Origin: an uncultured Bacteroidota bacterium
Lineage (GTDB): Bacteria > Bacteroidota > Bacteroidia > AKYH767-A > OLB10
Assembly (NCBI GenBank): GCA_903881665.1
Contig: CAIRUC010000105.1
Location: 1-41,330 of the forward strand
Length of the DNA: 41,330 bases
Direction of reading: 5' to 3'
Part shown: positions 26,624 to 34,863 of the stretch, one piece after another
How positions within the stretch are numbered: position 1 is the stretch's first letter
Layout: the number at the start of each line of letters is the position of its first letter
Translations under genes and position numbers: made by a program
Notes under the pieces: model-generated
Told to the model about the DNA's origin: nothing
Database searches by the model: none
The model's input: the letters and a program-made list of their open reading frames with translations, nothing else

Positions 26624-26633
26624 TAAAATAAGC

Positions 26634-26667
26634 GAATCAGGTTATTGATTAATCAGTAACCTGATTC
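26634..26667. terminator. Bidirectional terminator: 34-base near-perfect palindrome
   Basis: GAATCAGGTTATTGATT (26634-26650) pairs with AATCAGTAACCTGATTC (26651-26667), with one G-U pair. It overlaps the last codons of the response regulator gene and follows the peroxidase stop by 10 bases; T-rich sequence lies on both exits. It would serve both convergent genes. Confidence 0.75.
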
Positions 26668-27331
26668 CTTTTCCATGTAGCGTAACTATTTCAATACGCG
26701 AATCTTTTTTAAGATATTTTCTAAGTTTGGTAATAAACACATCCATACTTCTTCCATTAAAATAATTATCATCACCCCAAATCAATTTCAAAGCTTTTTG
26801 ACGTGGCAAAAGATCGTTTTGGTGAACGCAAAGCAAGCGCAACAACTCAGCTTCCTTAGGCGAAAGATTAACACTTTCATTGCCTTCGTGAATTTTTCTT
26901 AATTTATAATCGAAACGATAGATACCGATTTCGAAATCAGTTTTTTCTTCCATCTCCATTATCCCCATTGAACGGCGAAGAATCACATTAATTTTATGCA
27001 ACAACACTTCCGTATCGAATGGCTTCGTTAAATAATCATCGGCGCCAGCATTATATCCTTTTAGCATATCCTCTTTCATTCCTCGTGCAGTAAGAAAAAT
27101 AATAGGCACTTTTTTATCTCTATCACGAATAGCTGCTGCTACTGAAAACCCATCCATCTTAGGCATCATTACATCCAAAATAACCAAATCATACGACTTC
27201 CCATCGAAGGCTTCATTACCCGCCATACCATCGCGAGCAAGTGTAACATGGTATTCATCAAGCTCTAAAAAGCTCTTCAGCACATTACCGAAGTTCACAT
27301 CATCTTCTACTAAAAGGATTTTTGCTTTCAT
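26642..27331 (-). CDS. OmpR/PhoB-type response regulator paired with the upstream kinase
   Basis: A 229-aa regulator. The receiver domain has VEDD (8-11), phospho-acceptor Asp53 (VILDVMMPKMDG), FLTARG and YLTKPFD. The winged helix at about 130-229 has LSPKEAELLRLLC, KALKLIWGDDNYF and VTLHGKGIRLLINQ. The start follows the kinase stop by 3 bases, so the two are one operon. It resembles Bacteroides RprY, but the target genes cannot be told from here. Its last eight codons form part of the terminator palindrome. Confidence 0.93.
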   Translation of the reverse strand: MKAKILLVEDDVNFGNVLKSFLELDEYHVTLARDGMAGNEAFDGKSYDLVILDVMMPKMDGFSVAAAIRDRDKKVPIIFLTARGMKEDMLKGYNAGADDYLTKPFDTEVLLHKINVILRRSMGIMEMEEKTDFEIGIYRFDYKLRKIHEGNESVNLSPKEAELLRLLCVHQNDLLPRQKALKLIWGDDNYFNGRSMDVFITKLRKYLKKDSRIEIVTLHGKGIRLLINQ

Positions 27332-27334
27332 ACA

Positions 27335-28987
27335 TCAATTACTATTTTTTAATGGTAAATAAACAATAAAGGTACTGCCATCACCATGAACCGAAACTAC
27401 TTCTACCGATCCACCATGTGCTTCTACAATTGCTTTAACGTAACTTAAACCTAATCCAAAACCCTTTACATCATGAATATTTCCAGTTGTTGCCCGATAA
27501 AAAGTATCAAATATTTTTCGTTGCGTTTCTTTTGACATTCCTATACCTTTATCACTAATACTAATTGCTATTTGCTCGAAAGTGGTATGAATTCCGATAG
27601 AAATAAGAGGGGATTCTGGTGAATATTTATTGGCATTATCAATTAAATTAGTAAACACATTTAACAAATGGTTGCCATCACCAATAAAAGGAATTAAATC
27701 CTCTTTTGGTTCATAAATAAGCTTTCCATCGCGTTGTTCTACCGTTAATTTAGCAATAGCAATAGCATGTTCTACAACATCCTTTAAATCTAATTCCGAT
27801 AAACTTAACGTAAGCTCACCTTTATCAATTTGTGCCATCTGCAAAACAGCTTCCACTTGTTTAAGCATTCGGTAATTTTCATCTCTAATAACATTGGTAT
27901 AATAATCCATCTTATCAGCATCCGAATACACCTTCGGATTTTTTATTGATTCATTTGCAATTTGAATAGTAGCAATAGGCGTTTTAAACTCATGTGTCAT
28001 ATTATTAATAAAATCACTCTTTACTAGGGCTAATTTCTTTTGCCTTAAAACAACCCTCATAACATAAATAAATCCAAGTATCATAATCAATGTGAATACT
28101 ATTGAAAAGAGTATCAATGGCCACATTTCTGCTATCAAATAATTAAATTTATGAGGGAAAGAAATCTCCAATTGCTCATTACGTTTAAAAATATCATTTG
28201 GGAAAAGAGCAATTGAATAATTCAATTTTGTAAGCTTTAAAGAATCTGAACCCGGTTTTAAATACAAATACCCATGATGATTTAATTTAGTAATTGCATA
28301 ATCACAATTAGCATCAATATTTCGATTTTTAAATTCCATTTTTATAATGGTATCCAGAACCTTTGGAGGAATGCGATCTAGTAAATTTCGACTTCTATCG
28401 CTAATTTGAAAAGTAAGCTTACTCATCATTGTATTTAACTTACTAAATTTGGATTCCATGCGTCTTGCCGTTTCTTTTTCAATCGAATCAATTAAATCAG
28501 ATTCATTTCGGGCAGTAATAGCGACTACTTCATTTTGTTGAATATCTTTTTCAATCCGAATATCAACAGTTGAGTCCATTAACATAGGATATCCACCTTC
28601 ACGATGTGGCGCATTGCGTAGTTTCCTTAACTCCTGAACACGATTTAATAACGCACTAGACAGTTTAGTTGACTCGCCATTCAGGATGGGCGCTGCTGAT
28701 ATTGGCGCATCCACGATCGAGGCAAGTTGATCATATAAACTATCTGTTAAGCAAGCCTCATTTTCCGAAGTATCACCATTGGTAATATAATTCTGAACCA
28801 CAATTTTCATATTCTCTTGCTGCTCCACTTTAGCAACAATATCATTCATTGCCATCATTACCGACTGATCAAATTGCTGCTCCCTGACCTGCAAATCACG
28901 TATTATCCAATATACTTGCAAGCTAATAAGGCCGGCTAATGCCAGACTCATCAAAATGACTATGAAGCGAAACTGTGATTTATTCAT
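27335..28987 (-). CDS. Membrane sensor histidine kinase
   Basis: A 550-aa inner-membrane kinase. TM1 about 7-29, a large periplasmic sensor region about 30-287 with helical, charged composition, TM2 about 288-311, then the dimerisation domain with SDFINNMTHEFKTPIATIQ (phospho-His332). The ATPase domain has NVFTNLIDNANKYS (N box), DKGIGMSK (G1), FDTFYRA (F box) and GFGLGLSYVKAI (G2). All catalytic boxes are intact. It resembles RprX-type kinases of Bacteroidota. The -7 element TAAATTTG ends only 5 bases before the ATG, so the mRNA may be almost leaderless. The signal is unknown. Confidence 0.94.
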   Translation of the reverse strand: MNKSQFRFIVILMSLALAGLISLQVYWIIRDLQVREQQFDQSVMMAMNDIVAKVEQQENMKIVVQNYITNGDTSENEACLTDSLYDQLASIVDAPISAAPILNGESTKLSSALLNRVQELRKLRNAPHREGGYPMLMDSTVDIRIEKDIQQNEVVAITARNESDLIDSIEKETARRMESKFSKLNTMMSKLTFQISDRSRNLLDRIPPKVLDTIIKMEFKNRNIDANCDYAITKLNHHGYLYLKPGSDSLKLTKLNYSIALFPNDIFKRNEQLEISFPHKFNYLIAEMWPLILFSIVFTLIMILGFIYVMRVVLRQKKLALVKSDFINNMTHEFKTPIATIQIANESIKNPKVYSDADKMDYYTNVIRDENYRMLKQVEAVLQMAQIDKGELTLSLSELDLKDVVEHAIAIAKLTVEQRDGKLIYEPKEDLIPFIGDGNHLLNVFTNLIDNANKYSPESPLISIGIHTTFEQIAISISDKGIGMSKETQRKIFDTFYRATTGNIHDVKGFGLGLSYVKAIVEAHGGSVEVVSVHGDGSTFIVYLPLKNSN

Positions 28988-28992
28988 CAGGT

Positions 28993-29000
28993 CAAATTTA
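28993..29000 (-). promoter_or_regulatory. -7 promoter element directly before the kinase gene
   Basis: Minus-strand TAAATTTG (29000 to 28993) fits TAnnTTTG, with a TTG about 21 bases upstream (29024 to 29022). Only 5 bases separate it from the ATG. Confidence 0.4.
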
Positions 29001-29134
29001 TCAAATCAACCCAAGTATTTACAAGCATTAACCGTAAATTAACGCTAAATAATATCTTGTTTACAGTAAGTTTAGTAGAATGAGTGTATTATTGCAATTC
29101 AAATCACTAAAAAAATGAACTTTTAAAATACTCC

Positions 29135-29212
29135 ATGCCCAACCTATTGCTTGCATTAGTGGGCTTTAACACAATGCCTCATTTGAAAGAAGATCTACCA
29201 AATGGAGTTTAA
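29135..29212 (+). CDS. Possible 25-aa peptide
   Basis: ATG to TAA encodes MPNLLLALVGFNTMPHLKED followed by LPNGV. The front half is hydrophobic. It is in the same frame as the next tiny ORF, separated by one stop and seven open codons, so the pair could be the remains of one short gene. I recognise no family; chance is a serious alternative at this length. Confidence 0.2.
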   Translation: MPNLLLALVGFNTMPHLKEDLPNGV

Positions 29213-29233
29213 AAAATAAGAATATTGATTGTT

Positions 29234-29311
29234 ATGAACGAAAACGGGAAAAAAATCACCGCTAACATCATCGCATCTACTGGTGACGAAATAATTAAAA
29301 CTATTTGTTAA
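29234..29311 (+). CDS. Possible 25-aa peptide just before the ABC permease
   Basis: Encodes MNENGKKITANIIASTGDEI followed by IKTIC, with a C-terminal Cys. Its TAA is 3 bases before the ATG of the membrane protein, so it could be a translated leader coupled to that gene or a small exported peptide. No family recognised. Confidence 0.25.
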   Translation: MNENGKKITANIIASTGDEIIKTIC

Positions 29312-29314
29312 AAA

Positions 29315-30277
29315 ATGCATTCACTTAAGGCTTATCTAATGAAAATACGACTTAAACAAGTTAGTCGTGAAATCGCTGCGCTTGGCCCTATTTACTCCAT
29401 TATAGTTTTATTTGTTTTAACACTTTTTATTAAAGTAGCGGCCGTTTCGTTGATTACTTTAAATTCTCAACTTACATTTTGTTTAATATGGTCGATTCTG
29501 TTGTTAACCATTCATTTTTCAAGAAAGGATATTCCATTTTTAAAACGAACTCAAAAAAACGAATTTATTTTTCTTTTATCTGATTATATTCTTTTAAGTG
29601 TAATTCCCATTTCGTTGCTAATTTATTGCCATGGATTTGTGGCTGCGCTTCTTATTATAATGGTTATTACTACTATTTGTGTTATTCCTCCTATTCAAAA
29701 ATCACAAATCAAAACCAATTCTGAAATCAAATTTATTCCAGATTATTTACCTGAGTGGAAATCGGGTATTCGAAAAGTAAATAAATACATTTTTTTAAGT
29801 TTAATTTTATTAGCAATTATTGCTTCTCCTTTACCCTATTTTAGTTTATTCATTTGCTGGTTACTTACAGCAATCATTACCGGATTTTATCAAATATTTG
29901 AACCTCGCGATCAACTTCGATTTCATCACGCTTCACCAAAGAAATACTTGAACAGCAAAATTAAAAATGGCATTAAGTATTACTTGCTTTTGGTAACGCC
30001 CATCATCATTGCTTACACCATAATGCATCATAACCAATTGATTATTTCATTTGCTGCGCTGAGCTTATTCTTAATTCTCTTGGCATTTACAATAATATCA
30101 AAATATGCTTATTATCAACCAGTAGCAACCACAGGTCCTCATCAAATCTATTTAACAATCGGACTCATTTCTTTCATTATTCCGTTTATGGTTCCGGTTC
30201 CATTCGTACTAACGCTTACCCATTACCGAAAAGCCATAAAACGACTTACCCCTTATTTTTATGATTCAGCTAAATAA
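29315..30277 (+). CDS. Polytopic membrane protein, likely ABC exporter permease
   Basis: A 320-aa integral membrane protein with about eight or nine hydrophobic segments (near 25-45, 52-68, 85-103, 105-125, 155-172, 173-195, 215-232, 236-256, 270-300). A basic N-terminus (KAYLMKIRLKQVSREIA) faces the cytosol. I recognise no sequence family. Its last 17 bases overlap the start of an ABC ATPase gene, which makes a permease role the best inference. No extracellular loop or signal peptide is large enough to suggest a MacB/LolE-type transporter. Substrate unknown. Confidence 0.7.
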   Translation: MHSLKAYLMKIRLKQVSREIAALGPIYSIIVLFVLTLFIKVAAVSLITLNSQLTFCLIWSILLLTIHFSRKDIPFLKRTQKNEFIFLLSDYILLSVIPISLLIYCHGFVAALLIIMVITTICVIPPIQKSQIKTNSEIKFIPDYLPEWKSGIRKVNKYIFLSLILLAIIASPLPYFSLFICWLLTAIITGFYQIFEPRDQLRFHHASPKKYLNSKIKNGIKYYLLLVTPIIIAYTIMHHNQLIISFAALSLFLILLAFTIISKYAYYQPVATTGPHQIYLTIGLISFIIPFMVPVPFVLTLTHYRKAIKRLTPYFYDSAK

Positions 30278-30947
30278 TTTAGAATTTAAATACAATATAA
30301 TCCCTGTATTAAACAACGTGGATTTAACAATCGAGAAAGGTGAAATTTTCGGTTTAGCAGGAATGAATGGAGCGGGCAAGACGACTCTCATTGAAATAGT
30401 AGCGGGATATTTAAAACCTACTGCTGGAACCATCACGATTCAGCATCAACATTGCGCATATTTAGAAACACAACCCTTTTTCTACGCTAACATCACCGGG
30501 AATGAATACCTTGCATTTGTTGGTTCGAATTATCCTGCATTTGCAATAGATAAATGGAACGAAGTTTTTCATCTCCCACTGAACGAACGAATCGATAATT
30601 ACTCATCGGGCATGAAAAAAAAGCTTGCGATTATGGGAATTATAGCATTGAATCGGGAGCTAATTTTGCTCGACGAACCATTCAACGCACTTGATCTTGA
30701 GTCGGTAGAAATTGTTAAACTTATTTTACCCGCTTTAAAACAACAGGGAAAAACAATACTCATTACCTCTCATATTTTATCAACCTTAACCGATACTTGC
30801 GATAAAATTTGCTATCTCGAAAACGGATCCATTAGAGGTATTTACACAAAGCAACAATTCCCCGGATTATCCGAGGAATTGCTTGCAGATGCATCAAACC
30901 GTTTTCAAACAAAGATTGAAGCGGCCTTTCAAAATAATCAAGAATGA
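30261..30947 (+). CDS. ABC transporter ATP-binding protein
   Basis: A 228-aa ATPase subunit. Walker A GMNGAGKTT (34-42), signature NYSSGMKKKLAIMG (SSGM in place of LSGGQ), Walker B LILLDEPFNALD and H-loop TSHIL. This SSGM-KKKL form is typical of ABC-2-type exporters such as the YtrB/BcrA-like group. It overlaps the membrane protein by 17 bases, so the two are translationally coupled. Its 3' end overlaps the convergent cyanophycinase gene by 10 bases. Confidence 0.93.
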   Translation: MIQLNNLEFKYNIIPVLNNVDLTIEKGEIFGLAGMNGAGKTTLIEIVAGYLKPTAGTITIQHQHCAYLETQPFFYANITGNEYLAFVGSNYPAFAIDKWNEVFHLPLNERIDNYSSGMKKKLAIMGIIALNRELILLDEPFNALDLESVEIVKLILPALKQQGKTILITSHILSTLTDTCDKICYLENGSIRGIYTKQQFPGLSEELLADASNRFQTKIEAAFQNNQE

Positions 30948-31807
30948 GCTTCGTCTTCTATTAAGAATTTACGATCTTCTAATCTGTATGCATTACCTTT
31001 TGTCATTACATGCACTACCAAATTTTCGATACTTATAGGTTGTCCGTCAGATAAATCTGCAATATTCGAGTGACGAATACCGTGACCATCTACAATAATT
31101 ACCAATCCCGAACCAATCGCTTCTAAGTGATTATTCCCTGTAATCATAACTCCAGTATCTTCTCCCAATCCGATACCAATACAACTTGGATTCGAGGCAA
31201 CTGCCTGAGCTAATCGACCAAAGCGACCACGTTTATCGAAATGAGAATCAATAATTACATCTTTAATAAATGCTAATCCAGTAGTAATCTTTACTTCTCC
31301 TTTAATAAGCGCACCTGCTGATGAACCCTGATAAATCATTGTATTACTCATCGCCATTGCTCCAGCGCTAGTACCAGCAATTACAAACTCATCATTTTGG
31401 AGACGCTCGTGAAGAACCTTTAAAATTTCAGTACCTCCGAAGATGGTACTCAATCGAAGTTGATTTCCTCCAGACATCATTACGCAATCACAATTTTTAA
31501 TGCGCTCAATATATTCGGGGTTCAAACAATCTTCACGATTGCGAATATCCATTATTTGAATATTTGTACATCCTACTTTTGAAAAAGCATGAATATAATT
31601 TTCACCTACTTCAACCGGAATACTGCTGGCCGTAGTAATTACTTCAATATGAGAATCACGACCATGCTTCGTTTCATGAACAATTCTGCTTAGAATCTGC
31701 AACTCAAAGAAATTGAGGTTATTCTTCTGCTGAAAGTTTGCTTCAGGCTCCGTGCCCTTGTCTTCATTCCCCCCAATTGCGATAAGTTTTCCTTTAATTG
31801 TTGTCAT
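30938..31807 (-). CDS. cphB: Cyanophycinase (serine exopeptidase, S51 family)
   Basis: Hydrolyses cyanophycin into beta-Asp-Arg dipeptides. 289 aa from ATG 31807 (MTTIKGKLIAIGGNEDKG). The frame continues seven codons to a TTG at 31828, which is less likely. The nucleophile elbow GTSAGAMAMS has Ser147; MMSGGNQLRL and IDSHFDKRGRFGRL are further family segments, the latter bearing the conserved His. Length and order fit the family. The gene is divergent from cyanophycin synthetase, with an inverted repeat between them. Arg/Asp release would also need an isoaspartyl dipeptidase, which is not in the window. Confidence 0.93.
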   Translation of the reverse strand: MTTIKGKLIAIGGNEDKGTEPEANFQQKNNLNFFELQILSRIVHETKHGRDSHIEVITTASSIPVEVGENYIHAFSKVGCTNIQIMDIRNREDCLNPEYIERIKNCDCVMMSGGNQLRLSTIFGGTEILKVLHERLQNDEFVIAGTSAGAMAMSNTMIYQGSSAGALIKGEVKITTGLAFIKDVIIDSHFDKRGRFGRLAQAVASNPSCIGIGLGEDTGVMITGNNHLEAIGSGLVIIVDGHGIRHSNIADLSDGQPISIENLVVHVMTKGNAYRLEDRKFLIEDEAHS

Positions 31808-31828
31808 GAGTTTCTGATAATTAAGCAA

Positions 31829-31849
31829 GGGTATTTTAATGAAATACCC
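31829..31849. promoter_or_regulatory. Inverted repeat between cphB and cphA, possible operator
   Basis: GGGTATTT (31829-31836) and AAATACCC (31842-31849) form a perfect 8-base inverted repeat around TAATG. It is 21 bases upstream of the cphB ATG and 129 before cphA. It has no T-run, so an operator is likelier than a terminator. This is inference from position and symmetry. Confidence 0.4.
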
Positions 31850-31978
31850 CGCGACAAGTAAAATCCTTTTTTAATTTCTTTGTGAAGTACGAAACTATTC
31901 CTATTTTCATCGGGCAATGGGAACCCTCTTGCGGTTTTATTAACATTTAAAATTGAATAACCCCTATCCTATTACTAG

Positions 31979-34627
31979 ATGAAAATTCGTGAAATCAGAG
32001 CGATGCGAGGACCAAATTACTGGTCGATTCGTCGTCATAAGCTAATTGTAATGAAACTCGATTTGCAAGAAATGGAAGAACTTCCAAGCAATAAAATCGA
32101 TGGATTTTCAGAAAGAGTGGAGAAAATGTTTCCAACCATGTATGCGCACGAATGCTCGGAAGGTCATCCAGGTGGTTTTTTTAAACGTGTACAAGATGGC
32201 ACTTGGATGGGCCATGTGGTTGAGCATATAGCACTGGAAATACAAACGTTAGCAGGAATGGATGTTGGCTTTGGCCGAACTCGATCGTCTTCTGAGCATG
32301 GCGTTTACAATGTTGTTTTCGCATATATGGAAGAGAAAGTCGGGATTTTTGCTGCCCGCGCCGCTGTTCGAATTACTGAAGCCCTTGCCGCAAATGAACC
32401 TTACGATTTGGAGGAAGATATTCAGAATATGCGTGAAATTCGCGAAGATGAGCGACTAGGACCAAGTACGGGTTCTATCGTTGATGAAGCCAAAGGAAGA
32501 GGCATTCCTTGGATCCGATTGAACCGACATTCGTTAGTAATGTTGGGTTATGGGGTCAACCAAAAGCGAATCCAGGCAACCGTTACGTCCAATACTTCAA
32601 GTATTGCGGTAGAAATTGCATGCGATAAAGAAGATACCAAGAACTTATTAGAAGCAGCAAATATTCCGGTTCCAAAAGGCAAAATCATTTACGACGAAGA
32701 TGATTTAAAAGATGCAATCGAGTACATCGGATTTCCCATAGTGATAAAACCAATTAACGGAAATCATGGCCGCGGAGCGACAATCAATATAAGAAGTTGG
32801 GAAGAAGCTGTTGAAGGATTAGCGGCGGCTAAGAAAATTTCGAGAGGTGTTATTTGCGAAAAATACATCACAGGATTTGATCATCGTGTTTTAGTTATCA
32901 ATTACAAATTTGTTGCTGCAGCAAAACGAACACCTGCATTAGTAGTAGGTAATGGGAAAAATACCATTCAACAGTTAATTGATGAAGTAAATAAAGACTC
33001 ACGGCGAGGTTATGGTCACGAGAAAGTGTTAACCGCTATAAAAGTAGACGACAACACAAATAATATTCTTGCAGAAAAAGGACTAACACTTGAAAGTATA
33101 TTGCCAGCTGATGAAGTTTTGTATTTGAAATCAACAGCCAATATTTCAACTGGAGGAACCGCTACCGACGTTACAGATTTAGTGCATCCGCATAATGTTT
33201 TTATGGCAGAACGTATTGCACGTATTGTAGGACTCGACATTTGTGGTATCGATATTATGACAGATGATATTAGCGAACCATTAGATAATACAGGCGGAGC
33301 TATTCTAGAAGTAAACGCCGCTCCCGGATTCCGTATGCACCTCGCGCCTACCGAAGGACTACCTCGTAACGTTGCAGAGCCCGTTATTGATATGTTATTC
33401 CCTCCAGGATCTTCATACCGTATTCCGATTGTAGCTGTGAGCGGAACCAATGGTAAAACCACCACTACTCGTCTAATAGCTCACATTGCCAAAACGGTAG
33501 GATATAAAGTTGGATTTACAACAACGGATGGTATTTATATTCAAAACATCATGATGCAACGCGGCGACTGTACAGGGCCTGCAAGTGCTGAATTTGTATT
33601 GAAAGATCCTACAGTAGATTTTGCAGTTCTTGAATGTGCGCGGGGTGGAATATTAAGAGCAGGATTAGGATTTGGGACATGTGACATTGGTATTATTACC
33701 AATATCGCAGCCGATCATCTCGGATTAAAAGACATCAATACACTTGAAGATATGGCTAGAGTGAAGTCGGTAGTTGTTGAAGCCGTAATGCCAACAGGTT
33801 ATGCCATTCTGAATGCAGATGATGAATTGGTAACGAATATGGCCAAAGGACTTACATCAAAAATTGCCTACTTCTCGATGGATGAAAAAAATCCATTGGT
33901 AAAAGTTCATTGCGAAAAAGGAGGATTAGCAGCCATTGCTGAAAATGGATATATTACGATTTGTAAAGGAAACTGGAAAATACGAGTAGAGAAAATTGTA
34001 AATATTCCGTTAACATTTAGAGGGAAAGCCGTATTTATGATACAGAATATTCTTCCTGCTGTATTAACTGGTTTTATTCGCAACTTTAAAATTGAAGATA
34101 TTCGCTTAGCATTAGAGACATTTATTCCTTCTCCTGTTCAAACACCTGGACGAATGAATATGTTTGAATTTAAGAAATTCAATGTTATGGTAGATTACGC
34201 TCATAACCCTGCAGGATTCCAGGCAATTGCACGATTCTTAGAGAAGATTGATGCAAAACCAAAAATCGGAATTATTGCCGGAGTAGGCGACCGACGCGAT
34301 GAAGATATTTTATTGTTAGGCACATTGGCAGCGAAAATGTTCGACGAAATTATTGTACGTCAAGATAGAAACTTAAGAGGACGATCGGAACAAGAAATTA
34401 TAGACTTAATGTTGCAAGGAATTCATGCTGTTGATGCAAACAAAAAAATTCATGTAATTCCAAGTGAACCAGAAGCTATCGATTTCGCATTCAAAAATGC
34501 AAAGAAGGGATCATTCATTATAATTTGTAGTGACGTTGTTCCTGATGCGTTAGAACAAGTAATGAAATACAAAGAAGAAGAAGATACCTTTGAATTAACA
34601 ACCGCAGATATTCCTAATTTGCAGTAA
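31979..34627 (+). CDS. cphA: Cyanophycin synthetase
   Basis: Builds cyanophycin, a poly-Asp backbone with Arg side chains, using ATP. 882 aa, normal length. Three parts are visible: an N-terminal domain (1-160; HECSEGHPGGFFKRV, GHVVEHIALEIQ); an ATP-grasp domain (about 210-470; FPIVIKPINGNHGRGATINI, LEVNAAPGFRMH); and a Mur-ligase-like domain (about 480-870) with P-loop GTNGKTTTTR (from Gly489), ITNIAADHLG and VDYAHNP. All active motifs appear intact. A terminator follows 19 bases after the stop. Paired with the divergent cyanophycinase, it gives a storage-and-release module for nitrogen. Confidence 0.96.
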   Translation: MKIREIRAMRGPNYWSIRRHKLIVMKLDLQEMEELPSNKIDGFSERVEKMFPTMYAHECSEGHPGGFFKRVQDGTWMGHVVEHIALEIQTLAGMDVGFGRTRSSSEHGVYNVVFAYMEEKVGIFAARAAVRITEALAANEPYDLEEDIQNMREIREDERLGPSTGSIVDEAKGRGIPWIRLNRHSLVMLGYGVNQKRIQATVTSNTSSIAVEIACDKEDTKNLLEAANIPVPKGKIIYDEDDLKDAIEYIGFPIVIKPINGNHGRGATINIRSWEEAVEGLAAAKKISRGVICEKYITGFDHRVLVINYKFVAAAKRTPALVVGNGKNTIQQLIDEVNKDSRRGYGHEKVLTAIKVDDNTNNILAEKGLTLESILPADEVLYLKSTANISTGGTATDVTDLVHPHNVFMAERIARIVGLDICGIDIMTDDISEPLDNTGGAILEVNAAPGFRMHLAPTEGLPRNVAEPVIDMLFPPGSSYRIPIVAVSGTNGKTTTTRLIAHIAKTVGYKVGFTTTDGIYIQNIMMQRGDCTGPASAEFVLKDPTVDFAVLECARGGILRAGLGFGTCDIGIITNIAADHLGLKDINTLEDMARVKSVVVEAVMPTGYAILNADDELVTNMAKGLTSKIAYFSMDEKNPLVKVHCEKGGLAAIAENGYITICKGNWKIRVEKIVNIPLTFRGKAVFMIQNILPAVLTGFIRNFKIEDIRLALETFIPSPVQTPGRMNMFEFKKFNVMVDYAHNPAGFQAIARFLEKIDAKPKIGIIAGVGDRRDEDILLLGTLAAKMFDEIIVRQDRNLRGRSEQEIIDLMLQGIHAVDANKKIHVIPSEPEAIDFAFKNAKKGSFIIICSDVVPDALEQVMKYKEEEDTFELTTADIPNLQ

Positions 34628-34645
34628 TAAATAATAAAACTCAAT

Positions 34646-34681
34646 AAGGCCGGTTCTAATCAGAATCGGCCTTTCGTTTTT
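34646..34681 (+). terminator. Terminator after cphA
   Basis: AAGGCCGGTTCT (34646-34657) pairs with AGAATCGGCCTT (34662-34673), one G-U pair, then TCGTTTTT. Confidence 0.88.
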
Positions 34682-34836
34682 AGGCAATCAAAAGTTATGT
34701 GTTATTGTTTAAAACAATGTAAATGTGTTCGTGAAAACAGGAATGATATAATCGAAATCTAGTTGACGCAGAATATAAACATATACATTTCCGAATAATT
34801 CAAGATTAAATGCAATCAATCGGTTGAAATAGCGAT

Positions 34837-34844
34837 TACTTTTG
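34837..34844 (+). promoter_or_regulatory. -7 promoter element of the DUF5916 gene
   Basis: TACTTTTG, followed by CA, fits TAnnTTTG; ATG is 19 bases downstream. A small 7-base inverted repeat (ATTGTTT-A-AAACAAT, 34704-34718) lies further upstream. Confidence 0.5.
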
Positions 34845-34863
34845 CATTTCAAACAATCGGCTT

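Larger units (their letters stand above)
28988..29314. other. Region between the kinase and the ABC genes, with two tiny ORFs
   Basis: 327 bases without an assigned gene. It contains the kinase promoter and two 25-codon ORFs in the same frame (29135-29212 and 29234-29311). No good plus-strand -7 element; TAAGTTTA at 29067-29074 is a 7-of-8 match. Confidence 0.5.

Noticed and set aside
33016..33465. 149-codon minus-strand frame inside cphA
   Set aside because: Lies fully within the conserved ATP-grasp/Mur region of cphA on the other strand; the product has no recognisable pattern.
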